Positions 11,487 to 23,578 are shown, counted from the first letter of the stretch. The stretch is 64,000 nucleotides of DNA from Suillus spraguei (GCA_016800925.1 JABCPU010000108.1:62001-126000); one strand, 5' to 3'. Notes: generated from the letters alone by a model not told the origin. A program made the numbers and translations.

Positions 11487-11674
11487 AGGTGATCTATCAT
11501 TATATATAGGTTGCATTACTTATTCTTCTTATTTTATTGAATTTTTGCCTTAATTTGCTTTCAGTTCTGACAAGACAGCACATGAGGAACGAACGCGTCC
11601 ATTGAAATAAATGACTCTATGCTACTGATATATACTACATACAACTTCATTAGGATTATCTCGCTGCGCCCGCT

Positions 11675-14005
11675 TCACAGCTCATCGTGGTCGCAATAAG
11701 GTCCATCATCCTCTGGCTCACTGCCTGCACCTCCATCATAGAGCTTGCTCGTGATGGGGTTGACGACGCTCTGAATCTCCGACAGCTTCTCTTCAAACTC
11801 CTCAGTGGAGGCACTCTGGCCATTATCATCAATCCACTCTGTAGCATCTTTGATAGCTGCGAGGACGGTCTTCTTGTCCTCATCGCTGATCTCGCCACCA
11901 AGGCCGGTCCGGTCACCGAGTTGCGACTTCAGTCCGTAGACGAACGCAGACAGGGAATTGAGGGACTCAATGCGCTTGCGGTTAGCCTCATCCTCAGAGG
12001 CAAAATCTTCAGCTTCGCGGACCATGCGTTCAATGTCCTCCTTAGAAAGACGACCCCTCTCGTTCGTAATCGTGATTGACTCAGATTTACCACTAAAAGC
12101 ACGGTCAGTGTCCTATAGTGCCGACGGAAAGCCATTGACTTACGTTCCCTTATCGACAGCACCGACCTTCATAATACCGTCGGCATCGACCTCAATTTTG
12201 ACCTCAATCTGAGGAACATTACGAGGAGCAGGCGGAATACCCGAGAGTTCGAACTTGCCAAGGAGATTGTTGTCCTTAGTCAACGATCCTTTACCCTCGA
12301 AGACTTGGATCAGGACGGTAGGCTGGTTGTCAGCAGCCGTTGAAAGGCTTTGTAGATTATCAGTACGTTGCATTCGCTCGCGAGAACTAAATCACTGACA
12401 TCTGCGACTTGCGAGTGGGTAAGACGGTGTTGCGCGGAATAAGTTTGGTAAAGACGCCACCAGTGGTCTCAATGCCAAATATCAAAGGACTGATATTCAA
12501 GATACAATCGACACCTTTCTCACCGGGGATGATACCACCCTGGACAGCAGCACCATAAGCAACAGCCTCATCGGGGTTAATACCCTTTAACGCCTCTTTC
12601 CCAAAGTACTCTTTGAGAAGTTGTTGAACTTTAGGAATGCGAGTCGAACCCCCAACAAGGACAACCTGCAACCGTATTAGACGGTGATTAAGATAGTTGT
12701 TAGACACCTCACCTCATCAATGTCCTCCTTGTTGATCTTCGCATCCTTGAGTACCTGCTCGACGGGCTTCATAGTTTTGCGGAATAGATCCATGTTAAGC
12801 TCTTCGAATTTAGCGCGAGTGAGCGCCTCTGAAAAGTCGTTGCCATCCTCGAAGGACTCGATTTCGATGCGAGTCGATTGTTGGCTTGACAAAGTGCGCT
12901 TGGCTTTCTCGACCTCGCACTTTAGCTTGCCCATCGCGCGGAGATTGCTGGTGACATCAGTACCAGTCTTCTTCTTGTATTGTTTGACCAGATAATCGAT
13001 GACACGGTTATCGAAATCCTCACCACCAAGGTGGGTGTCACCAGCAGTTGCTAAGACCTCGAAGACACCGTCATCGATCGAAAGTAAAGAAACATCAAAA
13101 GTTCCTCCTCCAAGATCGTAGACGATAATTTGAGATTCGCCGCCCTTCTTGTTAAGACCGTAGGCGATGGCGGCAGCAGTGGGTTCGTTGATGATACGAA
13201 GAATGTTTAACCCGGCAATCGTACCAGCATCCTTTGTGGCTTGACGCTGTGCGTCATTGAAGTCTTGGAAAAATTATGAGACAGAAAGTCAAAGTCAAAT
13301 CAGGGTTGGGCTCACATGCGGGAACAGTTACTACTGCGTGAGCGACCTTCTCGCCAAGATAGGCTTCCGCGGTCTCCTTCATCTTTGTCAGAATCATAGC
13401 GCTAATTTCTTCTGCAGTCTGGAGAACGCGGTCAGCAGGGTGTTCGGAGGTCTGGTATTGATAACTCACAAATTGGCGTGTTTCACCCTTGTAACCTATC
13501 GAAATGGTGGGTTTACCACCCTTGTCAACGACGCCAAAGGGAAAGTGTTTTATGTCATGCTTTAATTCCAAGTCATCCATTTTTCGTCCAATGAGACGTT
13601 TAGCGTCGAAAACGGTGTTAGTCGGATTCGAATGAAACGCGTTCTTGGCACTATCGCCAACTCTGTAGGGAATAAGATCAGTCCTGAATTCCTGGATTGC
13701 AAAAAAAGAAAAAACTTACAACCGCTCATCATCAGTGAAGCTGACCCATGAGGGTATCATACGATGACCCTGATCGTTGGCGATAATTTCCACGCGACCA
13801 CCGCGTTGAACGCCGACACACGAGTACGTTGTTCCTAAGTCTATGAATAAGGAAGTTAGTGATTTAAAATGAATCACGCTGTGCAGGTACGCTTACCTAT
13901 GCCTATAACTGTACCATATTCACTGTTCGAACTCGCTGTGACAGCGGGACAGAAACAAGACAGTGTGATGAAAGCAAGGAAAAGGAGAGAGAGAGAGGAC
14001 GCCAT
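11675..14005 (-). CDS. KAR2: ER lumenal Hsp70 chaperone BiP/GRP78
   Basis: Spliced Hsp70 gene. The start at 14005 gives [20 protein letters not shown], a clear signal peptide, followed across a 13896 intron by the [23 protein letters not shown]-binding signature. Further Hsp70 marks are [36 protein letters not shown], the linker/substrate-binding start and the C-terminal lid. The protein ends in HDEL at 11675, the fungal ER-retention signal. It binds unfolded proteins in the ER lumen, drives post-translational translocation and reports folding stress. Several short introns interrupt the frame, and the joins restore the highly conserved sequence. An ATG 7 nt further upstream is out of frame. 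An ACGTG-core site lies about 105 bp upstream. Confidence 0.95.
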
Positions 14006-14110
14006 GCGCCATGACTTTGGCGCGACACGGACGGCCAGACATTGTGCCACAAGTTGATGCTTGGTTGGAGAATCATGATGTATTTACGTCTTTCAAAGGA
14101 CACGCAAATG

Positions 14111-14120
14111 ACACGTGTAC
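14111..14120. promoter_or_regulatory. Possible bZIP (UPR-type) ACGTG element of the KAR2 promoter
   Basis: ACACGTGTAC contains the palindromic CACGTG core about 105 bp upstream of the BiP start. Hac1/XBP1 factors bind ACGTG-core sites in BiP promoters of other eukaryotes. The site is seen; its use here is inferred. Confidence 0.3.
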
Positions 14121-14263
14121 ATTCTGCACATCCCCAGAAGCCTCTGTCGCCCTCCCGAATCATTAACATCAAGTGGGGACACGAAGTCGGCCAAATAAGC
14201 CTTGAATCATTCGCATGCCTCACTCAGCTGTCTGATAGTGGGAGAGTAGTTGGCGGTTGAATG

Positions 14264-14602
14264 CTAAGAGCTCATCCTGCTCACGGGGATTTGCTGGAAG
14301 GACTGCACGACTTGAGTGGTGATTAAATAAATAGCTGCAGTCCTACGAGGAAATGCCGAGTCCGCGATGAAATAATAACCATTAGGAGTTTTGTGTCGAA
14401 GTTGATCATAGATTGGGTGAGATGTGTGAGAGTCATGCCAACTTCCAGGGGCGCTGAGTACTGCTGATATGATGACACAACTATAATTTGTGAGTTCGGT
14501 ATTGTTGTGTTCTCTAGTGTGTGTGGATGGGCAAGATCGAGTACCGTTTGCCTCGTACAAAACACTTTCTCTGAACTGAATACACCTGGTGTAAATTAGC
14601 AC
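14264..14602 (-). mobile_element. Fragment of a PIF/Harbinger-like DDE transposase
   Basis: A 112-codon open frame contains APGSWHDSHTSHPIYDQLRH and TPNGYYFIADSAFPRR. These match the DDE_Tnp_4 nuclease core seen in fungal Harbinger-type elements, where a conserved Asp lies in the GSWHD motif and a second in the AD-x-AFPR motif. Upstream (N-terminal) and downstream parts of the transposase are missing, so this is a dead remnant. It lies in the KAR2 upstream region next to a second transposase fragment. Confidence 0.75.
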
Positions 14603-14751
14603 TGATTTGTAAATGAAGCGAACCTTGTTCTGATTTTTGAATGTGCAAATCTTCGAATTGATGTCCTTTCATCTTTTGCAGCTTCATCACCAAAACATCA
14701 ACATTTCAGGGTCTGGGACTATCTCTGCAATATGATTCGTAAATATGGCAC

Positions 14752-14940
14752 GCCCTCATCTTGCTCAAGGGCACAGCCGAGATAAGGACATTAGCCTGCG
14801 CAGGGTGCGAAAAAGTGTGTAGAGACACAAAAACACTGCAGCGTACTTCAAGTTGTAGATCATGTTGTAGCTCATCAAGGTACATGGTAGGATTTCGACG
14901 AATGGTCGTAGTGAGAAAGGCGATATCATTTAAGTATACT
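14752..14940 (-). mobile_element. Fragment of a Tc1/mariner-type transposase DNA-binding domain
   Basis: The minus-strand frame reads NDIAFLTTTIRRNPTMYLDE followed by LQHDLQ and later VSLHTFS. This is the helix-turn-helix region that precedes the DDE nuclease in fungal Tc1/mariner-like transposases, where D-x-x-F-L...P-x-x-Y-L-D-E-L-Q is typical. No catalytic part follows. The call rests on motif memory only. Confidence 0.5.
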
Positions 14941-15843
14941 GAGGTGGCAGTTAGCCTGCTAGTTTTGTATACCAGTGTCTTCTTGATACCAAGTAAATGA
15001 CAAATACTTGTGACAGAATGTCCACGTCAGTGCAAAACAGGTATGCGAGCTTTCCGATTTAGTGAGACGGTGCGCGGTGGCATGCTGGCAGCTGGAGTGT
15101 TTCGTTTCGTTGAATGAGCATGAAACACTTGGATCCTACTTGGAATGTTTCCGAGACGTGAATATTTGCGTTTCCGTATAATTATGCAAATAGCTCTAGT
15201 TGAAAAAAATATCGAAAGAACGGTAGATGACAAGCTCGATGGCGTCGCATAATGGAGGGGCTCGTTTGACAGCTAACTACCAAATTTGGCTAGTTTTGGA
15301 AGGAATTTTACTGTAAAACCTTGAAAAAAGGTACGAAAAGCAAGCTGGTCTAGACTTGTCAGGTGAGAAAACGAAGCGGGCGTTTTACTCGTCAAACTGT
15401 AGTAGCGACCAACTACCGTATTGCCATTTTACTACAGAACTTTCTGTCGATACGGAGTGCTCCGGAGGAAAATCCAACCCACTGATGAACTCCTAGAACA
15501 CAGCTCACCTTGCGCCACAGGTACGAACCCGACCAGAAAAGCCCTGCGAGCATTCGCCCCAAATACCCAACGAATAGTTTCTTCCATCGGACGCTAGCTC
15601 CCAACAGTCTCCTTGTAGCACCACAAATTATCACAAACCATTGTTTGAGTGAGTGCCGTCAAACCCGTAGCCACGAGCATTCGAAGCACGTAGAAGACAG
15701 AACCATGAACGCACAACAACACAGCGTAACGTGAGGGATGCAATATGTAGGCACCCGATGCCAAGCGGTATCTCGTGCTCAAATATTGTAGAAAAACGAC
15801 GATGTATTTATGTTAAGTATTGTCCTTCAAAAAATACGTATAA
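14941..15843. other. Gene-free stretch 3' of the TPR-HET gene, repeat-derived
   Basis: No gene is recognised. It carries a 33-bp (15692-15724) and a 49-bp (15749-15797) repeat also present at 10.7 and 11.4 kb, so at least its right half belongs to a dispersed element. Confidence 0.45.
15749..15797 (+). repeat. 49-bp dispersed repeat, copy 2
   Basis: Nearly identical to 11438-11486. Lies about 50 bp beyond the stop of the minus-strand TPR-HET gene, in a position similar to copy 1 beyond BiP. Confidence 0.75.
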
Positions 15844-18014
15844 TTACGATATCTCCAGCGTCCTGACGTGCATTTTATGAACAGAACCCGCTACTTCTCT
15901 GACTTGTGCAACGATATTGCAATCTGACGCAATTCTCTTGTATTCTCCACTGTGTTGCCGCGCTAACAGAAACGCGTCAAAAGGCTGTCCAAGACGAACA
16001 ATCAATCGTAACGCCCGTGAGTGCGACTGCGAATCAATTGGCCCTGTTTCACCAGAAAATATGCTAAGAACATCTTGAAACATAGACTCCCGCACAGACC
16101 AATTGTCCATGGCATTGTCTGCAAGGTCAGGCAGCTCCAGTAAATGAGGGTCCCACGGACGAACGAGTAGGAATGTCTGCAGAGTAGACTTTGTCCGCGA
16201 AAATCGTGTCAGCTTGTCTTGCGTAGTGATCACCAAGTCATGAAGCGCGCTGGCCTTGACCTGATACGCGAAAAATGCTTCCTGGTCTTGAGCATAGCTC
16301 CGTCTGACTTCTGTAACAAGGAATGCGATACAAGGTAGATGCAGCCTGCGGTTCGCAAAACGAGGAGTACCCAGATTGTCAAGCAGGCTATAAAATTTCA
16401 AAGCTACATCAATATCCACCGCACTTTGTATCCGTGAGACCGATGTCTGGATGTCGTCTTCGGACAGAGATGGCAGCGCGCATGGCGGAGTTTTATATGA
16501 AGAAATGTCGGCTGGCAGGCAACTGTTGAACTCGGATGACTTTCCGACCCAGTCTAGTGCAGTGATATCGCCCGACTGTGCTACAATCTCCTGCAGAAGC
16601 CGTCCGAGCGCATTTTGCTTCTTCTCGCCGTAAATAACAGGTAGATGGATGCCGAAGATACCAAATAGCGAGTATGCGACATCTTCCTGTACTGTTGTTA
16701 CACGCGTCGACGCCCATCGGAGTTTCTCTCGGGCGCCTGCCATCCCTGGACGGAAGGTGACCAGGGCGTGTGCATCTACGCCCGTCGCATTCTCCAACTC
16801 CCCCATGATTATAAAAGACTCCTTGTGATTGCAAGAACAGTCATCGAGATATAGCGTCCAATCACTTTGGTAGAAGAGAACGATTTTGGGAGCAAGGAAT
16901 TCCGGGAGAGTCCAGCCACGCGTATTCCAAGCGCTCCTTGTCAGTGCACCAGACTTGGACAAAGCCGGAACATCCGCGAGGTAGACGATCGTGAGTGCCG
17001 AGTGATAATACCAGTCAAACATGGAATTGAGTGATTTTTGGAGCTCGACATTGTTCTTCTGGTCAATGCAACAGGTATCAATCCACGCCCACCGATAGCT
17101 CATGTCGCGTACAGTTTTGCAGAACGACTGCAACTTCCCGATGCCATCGACTGGATTCAACTCGTACACGACCTTGTTCTTGATGTCGTGCAGCAGTGGC
17201 TCCTTCCCTCGCCACATGTGTGATAACATGACACAGCGGAAGTAGAACGATACTACTTCTTTGATGCGCTGCGTTCGGATGTCTGCATGCTTGATTATTA
17301 ATGACAGAAGTTCCTTGTATTCAGTGCTCAGTTTAAAGGCACATATCTGCGCCTCTCGATCACACAAGAGCCCGGAAGTGGTGTCTAGTAGACGGAGTGG
17401 GGCGTCGTCGAGTTGAGCGTAAATGACTTTTCGAATAGCATCATCTGCCTCGGATAGATTGAAATACTGCTGACGCAGCTCTGGATGAAGTGTGAAGTAT
17501 CCTGACACATGAGTTATTTGGTACTTGCCTCGTAGCTGCATCTCAGGAGCATTGTCTAATTTCGAGAGCATGATTTCGAAGTTCTCGATCGCTTCATCAT
17601 AACGGTGTGCGCCATGAAGTGCTGCATGCTTCAACTGGTAACCAAGATAAGACGACGGGTTGAGTATGATAACCTATGAATCGCCAAAATAAGCACTGGC
17701 TTCAACATCATTAGCATCACTGCACCTTTTGCGCATCAAGAAGCGCATCCTCCCACAACATTTTGTCTAAATTTGCCCTACTGCTGTATGCAAAGATTGC
17801 ATCTGTTGAAAAATCCAGGTCTCTCCCCGACCAGTATGGGTCGGTAGTCCCACCAATAGCCTTGTCATGGTTGCTCGCAGCAATGGTAGTATCTGGCTTG
17901 CTGGCAAGGATCTATACAGCACAGGGGAAGAAAGTAGATCATAGCACCGTTGTCAAGCACAGGTGAAACCGGGGTACTCGCCTCCTCTTCCATTGGCGGG
18001 TGCATAGGAACCAT
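15844..18014 (-). CDS. TPR-HET domain protein (heterokaryon-incompatibility family)
   Basis: The main exon (15844 to about 17677) encodes a HET domain: CVMLSHMWRGKEPLLHDI, YRWAWIDTCCIDQKNNVELQ, NTRGWTLPEFLAPKIVLFYQ, TVQEDVAYSLFGIFGIHLPV. Before it lies a TPR-like part (SYLGYQLKHAALHGAHRYDE) that continues into an upstream exon ending DALLDAQK, across a 61-nt intron. HET domains act in allorecognition and can trigger cell death on fusion of unlike hyphae; the TPR-HET architecture is abundant in agaricomycetes. The 5' end is unclear. The TPR segment seems short (DKAIGGTTDPYW...), and the ATG at 18014 is only a candidate, because the same bases can be read as the tail of the neighbouring VHS-GAT copy. 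The C-terminal 200 residues are of unknown function. Confidence 0.8.
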
Positions 18015-18015
18015 G

Positions 18016-18704
18016 GTGAGGCTGGACGTAGCACCCGCTTTGTCGAGGGCAAAGCGTGAGTTAATTAAGTCGTGTGGTTCTATATCAACCACGTATCAAG
18101 ACAAGACACACTTTTGTCATTAACCGAATGAGAACGTAACGCACCATCGTCGACTTCTTCTACGACCTTCGCGCTCGGTCGCATGGGAGATGTGTTATAT
18201 AAAGGGGGCGAGGGCATCGGCAACAGCGGGTGCGGCAGGCTTGGCAAAGGCGGCACGAGCAGTGGCGATGTGTTTACGCGAGGCGGCGGCGGACCGTAGT
18301 GCGAATGGGCAGGGGAGAGCCGAGGAAGGAGATAGGCTTGTGACGGAACAATGGGAGGAAGATCGAGCTGGCGGAGTAAGGTAGGTGGTGACGGCGTGCG
18401 CGAGGTATGTGGTGATGACATTGGTGATGGCGTGCGCGATGAGCCTTCTTCATAATAACGGTGAGATGGTCCGAGGTATGCCTGTTCAACCTGCCATGCC
18501 AAATATCAGCCTCCATCCCTCAGGAGGTACAGGGGATAAAATATAATAATAAAGAGTATAAAGAGGTCAAAACAACTTGGGTGAAAAGAAAAAAACGCAC
18601 CCTTCGATCCATCTTGACATCCCTCCTACTCTCTACAACCACATGCTCCTCCACAACCTGCATACGTCTATTTCCTTCTGCATTCCTTTCTCGCTCATGC
18701 GCCG
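18016..18704 (-). pseudogene. Third, partial copy of VHS-GAT 3' exons, fused to copy 2
   Basis: At about 18698-18705 the last exon of VHS-GAT copy 2 runs in frame (AAAERTAHERERNAEGNRR) into a shortened GAT-exon end, VVVESRRDVKMDRR. After an intron come YLGPSHRYYEEGSSRTPSPM, SPAHSHYGPPPP and VVEEVDDG, a diverged version of the C-terminal linker of copy 1. Most of the GAT domain is deleted. The piece stays open, so it could extend the copy 2 protein rather than be dead. Its final exon would overlap the proposed 5' exon of the TPR-HET gene. Confidence 0.6.
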
Positions 18705-21397
18705 TGCGCTCAGCAGCCGCGTCATACACATACTGCCTGGGCTGTCTCCAAGGCCACATTGCATTAGCATGATCCCTGCTGCGTACTTCCTCATCTGAGT
18801 CAAAACCAACCGATTCACGCCTTGGCTTGTAGTGCAAATCACTAGAGTCGAGTTCTATATCGATAACACATCAGAGATCAACTATTGTGTTATGAATCGA
18901 ATGAGAGCCTAACGCACCATCATCAATTTCTTCCACGACCCTCCTCTTTCCGAGCGCCTTCTCACTGGGTCGTATAGGAGATTGGACCTCTTCTTCCTCC
19001 ACATCATTTTCGTACATGTGTAACCGGTCCAGAGCCCCACCCGTATTTTCCAGCGAGTTCCCCCTTGAAGGACGTACGAGGCCACCCCTATCTGGCGAGG
19101 GCGGGAATGCAGGAGAACGAGGACCCATGGGATGAGGAGGCGGTGCGAGCAGTGTTGGTGTGCGTATGTTCTGTAGTGGAGAACCATAGTGGGAATGGGC
19201 AGGGGAGAGTGCAGGAGGGACCCGAAGAAGTAGGTGGTTTTGTGAGGGAACAACCGTAGGTAGATCGTGTGGGCGGGGCGAAGCAGGTGGTGACGGCACT
19301 GGTGACGGTGTGCGTGGGGAGCCGCCTCCATAATCGTGATAGGATTCGCCGAGGTACTCGTTTTCGATGTGCTATACCAAATGTCAGTCTTGGTTAGGGA
19401 ATACAGGGCAGAAAATCGACAGTATATGAAAGACAGAATGACTGGTGACAAAATAAGAAGAAACAACACTCACTCTGCGGTCCATCTCCACATCCCTCCT
19501 ACTAATCTCTACAGCTACCTGCTTCTCCGCGACTCGCATAATATCATCATACATTCTCAACGCCCCGAGCAGTACCTCATTTGCATCAAGCAATGCACCA
19601 AAAAGCTCCTCCTCCAAAGTTTGTTCCTCTCCCTCTGCATTATAAGATTTAACATCCGTGCCATGGTAATCTCGACTTGGCGGAGAACTGAATTGGACAT
19701 CAGGCTGCGATTTCGTACGTCCATTTTCTGCTGCATTCCTTCCTTGCTCACTGCGCAACCGTTCAGCGCTTACGGCTGCCCATGGAATTTGGGTATATAT
19801 GAGTTCTTGCGACGCGCGGCACTTCAACAAAAATTCCTATGCATCGGTCAGATTGATATCAACAGGACGAGGGAAGGAGTCATGATGTGCCATGCAAAGG
19901 TGATGCGGCAGGCAGAGATCGGAGGTTGACTGAGAAATCACACGCACTGGTATTAGGCTCCCTTCTATCTGTCCCGGTTTCACGAATGCAAGCATCTCGC
20001 TAAGGACAGTCGCATTTCCTTTCGCAATCTTGCATTCCTGGAATAAACGCTTTATGTTCTCTTCGGGGGGGATGATGCCGCGCTGGTGGCGATTCTTCCT
20101 CGACGGCCGCTAATCACGACAAGATAAGCGGGCAAAAAATAAAAAATAGATCAGGCACCGTCACAAACTACAAATCAAAAAGGCTGACCTCTTTTATTGG
20201 TGGAACTATAGAAGGGCTAAACATAGCATCCTCGGTGTCGAATGGAATCCCCACATCAGGCTTATCAGCGGGTTTCAATCGCATCCATAGATTACGGAAA
20301 CTATCCCTATCACGGTCACGATCTTTAAGTGAGAAAGGCGATGGTTCAGGTTTAGGCGAGGGGTTAGGACCTATGAAGGAGGGCCCGTAAGAGGTCGGGT
20401 CAGCATCGCGAAAAGAACGCAAGTTCAAATGAAGACATGGCCCAGAGCTGATGGAGACTGGTTTAAAAGGGGATTGTAGAGTAAACGGCAGATGAGGAAG
20501 TTTTGTTGCGAAAGATGTTCAGTAAAGGGGGAAATCGATGAACACGTACGTGAGCTAGTGATGAAGGCGGCGGCTGCAAGCACTTCCATTAGTCGCTCTC
20601 TGACGACAGGATTTGTTCTTGAACTAGTTAGCACTTCCTCAAGGGTGTCGATGAATTTACGGGAGTTAATCTGAGTTAGAAAGATATCGGACGCGTTGCG
20701 GAGCAGTATTGCCCATAACTGTACAAATCATGATACAAATTGGATAGAGAACGGACAAGTATGCATTTGCCAAGGTGAGATATCAAGGATGAAACAACGA
20801 ATGGGATAGTGCTTACCCTAGCAGCAGATAATTGAGATGTAGGCTGTCCATATCTGTATCCCAGACAACCCGTCAATGGTATAGAAAGCGATGCTTGGTC
20901 ATAAAACGTACCTGAATTCCCTCAGAAGGGCTTTCATAACCTCCTTGGCATTTGCTTCAGTAGCAGACGCACGCTCGCAAACCTCGAACACCAGTGCCCA
21001 ATCCTCCGATGAGGTCGCGGTAAGGTACCCTACGCCGGTATAAATACCTGCAAATAAACAATACGACATCGGCTGAAGGAACGCACCGATCATGCGTGTC
21101 ATGTCTAAGGGAATATCTTCCTCGCGCCAAAGACGCCCTCGTTCTTTGTCAAACTGAGGATACGGATTAAAAGGGAGCTCAGATAGCACCTCCGAGGGCC
21201 ACTCTGGGCGCACAAGTAGTGCATCCTATACACATGTATCAAAATTCGTATTAGTGATGACCCAGGACATGAGATAGGCGATTGTTGCCAAAGGTAAGTT
21301 AAAGATCAAGACATACGTCGTTGATGACAAAATCTGCATCTCTATTCAAGGTTACCCTTTGCTGCCTTGCTTTGTCACGCCCAAAAATTTTCTTCAT
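18705..21397 (-). CDS. VHS-GAT sorting adaptor, copy 2 (shortened linker)
   Basis: Close paralogue of 4011-7269 with the same exon order, splice sites and strand. Exon 1 starts at 21397 (MKKIFGRDKARQQRV). VHS pieces (EDWALVFEVCERASATEANA, then the WAILLRNASD exon) and GAT pieces (LLDANEVLLGALRMYDD) are intact. The main change is loss of most of the charged Ser/Pro linker between exon 1 and VHS: exon 2 jumps from EVLSELPFNPYPQF to DKERGRLWREEDIP. The C-terminus differs too. Instead of stopping after the AAAERTA segment it reads into a third partial copy. High similarity in coding and intron sequence indicates recent segmental duplication. It is probably functional or only recently lost. Confidence 0.7.
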
Positions 21398-21562
21398 TGG
21401 TAGGAAAAATGGGCCATGCGACCTTGAGTACAACTTAAACTTGAGGACGCCTACAAGATGAGTAGGTATAAATTGCTGCCAGTCAGCTGACAATGATTTG
21501 GGTCCGAATCTGCACATAATAAAAATGCAGTCATGATTCACAGTGAATAATTATTTAATTAT

Positions 21563-23578
21563 TTAATGTCCTCGAATACTAATGCCAACAGGCGACTCCC
21601 CCACCGGAGGGACCTCGTTGAAAATAACGCTGGCAGCAGCTTCCAACGCCTCGCTGGTATACTCGAAGCTTGCCACGCATGCCTGCACACCTAAGACCCT
21701 CCTAGAGAATAATTCATATGGTGCGCAGCTCGCCAAGACCACAATCGGTACTCCATTTAAGGCCTGTGTCGCGACTCTCTCCAAAACATCCAGTTGCCAA
21801 GCGCTACGATCCGCATTGCGTGTGACGAATATCAGACCCTCGCCGAAATTTCTTCTGCAGTCAAAATCAGCTGCGTAAACCACATGTTCGACATCTGCAG
21901 CGCGGCGTGCCACGGAATCCGCGAAAGATATATAGTAAGGTGCTGCTGTGTTCCGGAGATGGCCTTTCTCGGTGCGTTGCACACCTTCCGCATCATCCAC
22001 CGCTGCATTAAGGCTTTCCACGACGGGCGTCATCACCACAATCTTGCCCGAAGAAAATACGGGAAGAGATCCAGAAATAAGCGCGGTAGATTTTGCGTAT
22101 ACTTCCTCGCTCAGTTTCTTGTTCGTCGCCTGCAACGCATTCATTGCTTTCTCGTCAAATGGGTTTCCGAGCACGTCATCCCACGTCCCAGCGAATTTCT
22201 GTTTCAGCGAAGTAATCCTTTCCCCACTTTCCCTCAGTTCGTCCATATGCAGCTCGCCCTTCTGTACTGCTTCGTAGGTGACCTCCATCGCTCCCCTATA
22301 GAGTGCCATGGTGTGACAGACCATTACCACATCTGCACCGGCTGCTAATGCTTCCACAGCACCGCGTGGTACGCCTCCCTGCCTCTCCTTCACCGCATTC
22401 ATTTCTAGACAATCCGTCACAACCACTCCTTTAAACTGCAGCTCCTTCCGCAATAGGGTCGTAGTCACAGCTCGTGAAAGGGAAGCTGGAGTCTCACTGT
22501 CACCTGTCAGGGCCTGGATAACCATATGCCCCGTCATGATGCTGGCGACACCAGAATCGATCAGTTCTTTGAAAGGTTTCAACTCGGTTTGACCCAACTC
22601 GGCACGACTTTTGTTGATGACGGGTAGACCAAGATGTGAATCAACGTTTGTATCGCCGTGCCCTGGGAAATGTTTTGCGGACGGTGCGACACCACCTTCT
22701 GTGAGGCCGTCGCTAACCGCCTTTGCAAATCGTGCAACTTCTGTAGGGTCTAATCACCAAAGCTCAGCAAAAATTCTTCAAGCAAGCTAAGCGACTTGAA
22801 TCTCACCATCTCCAAAAGAACGTACACCTCGAGTGAAGGTCAAGACACCGTCGAGCAGTGAGGTGCTTGATGCTCACCAATGACCGGGTTCCGTGGGTCA
22901 GAATTCACGTCTCCTACTGGAGAATAAGACCAATTAATGCCAGCAGCTTTCATCTCGCGAGCTGAAGCAGCTGAACAATTTCTGGCATATTCCGGATCAC
23001 CGGTTGCAGCGATTGCCATAGCTCCTGGACTGGAAAGTGATGAGGCGAAAGAGGTTTAACGGGACACGACTCACAACTGTGTCCCAGCTTGATACTTTAC
23101 AGTCGAGCTGAACGCGGATACAAGGCCTATGACTATAGTATCAGCCTGACGTGGAAGCGGGCACTGAGAAACGCACCATTCTCTTGATCAATCCCAATCA
23201 TCAATGGATGCCTGTGTCCGGCATCTCTTGCACACTGCTGCAAAGATTGAACAAGTGCGTGCACCTGCTTCACACCTGGGACAATCGTGATTCGCACAGC
23301 TTCAATATTTCAATAAACATTGTGTCTCACTTTGCACATTCCGTTTCATGAGGATGATGTTCCTGATTAAAATGGCTGGTGAGCATAGGGCGCATCATAT
23401 ACGCTTTTGCGTACCCAACATGATACTTGCTGATTAGTTCCCTTGCATCCTCGCTGACCTCGTACCCATGAAATCCAAAAACGAAGTGCTGCAATAGTCC
23501 TCAGGATTTTGTTCAGTCTGAGTACGGCTTTCAGCTCACCTGGCCAATCTCCCTCTTATCTTCCTCTGAAAGATCCAT
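21563..23578 (-). CDS. GH3 beta-N-acetylhexosaminidase (NagZ-type)
   Basis: Spliced gene starting MDLSEEDKREIGQ at 23578. Joined exons give a GH3 TIM barrel: FHGYEVSEDARELISKYHVG, NIILMKRNVQSETQ, RHPLMIGIDQENG, INWSYSPVGDVNSDPRNPVI, then a 21-nt exon (VRSFGD at 22807-22827). The large last exon starts at 22749 and holds PSAKHFPGHGDT, the NagZ hallmark with the His acid/base, and VVVTDCLEMNAV with the nucleophile Asp. A C-terminal alpha/beta domain follows (residues after SLPVFSSG). It should release N-acetylglucosamine or related residues from chitin or cell-wall oligomers. No signal peptide is visible, so a cytosolic role is likely. The 3' end lies only 165 bp from VHS-GAT copy 2. A decayed piece of it lies at 10358-10520. 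Confidence 0.85.

Larger units (their letters stand above)
10521..11674. other. Gene-free stretch with repeat fragments, 3' of KAR2
   Basis: No recognisable gene. A plus-strand open frame of 113 codons (10660-11001) overlaps a dispersed repeat and looks like chance. The right end is the 3' flank of the BiP gene. Confidence 0.4.

Noticed and set aside
23151..23351. GH3 gene judged broken because the frame stops after SKYHVGYAKAY
   Set aside because: An intron with acceptor TTTTAATCAG gives HVGNIILMKRNVQSETQ and restores the GH3 barrel, so the gene is intact.
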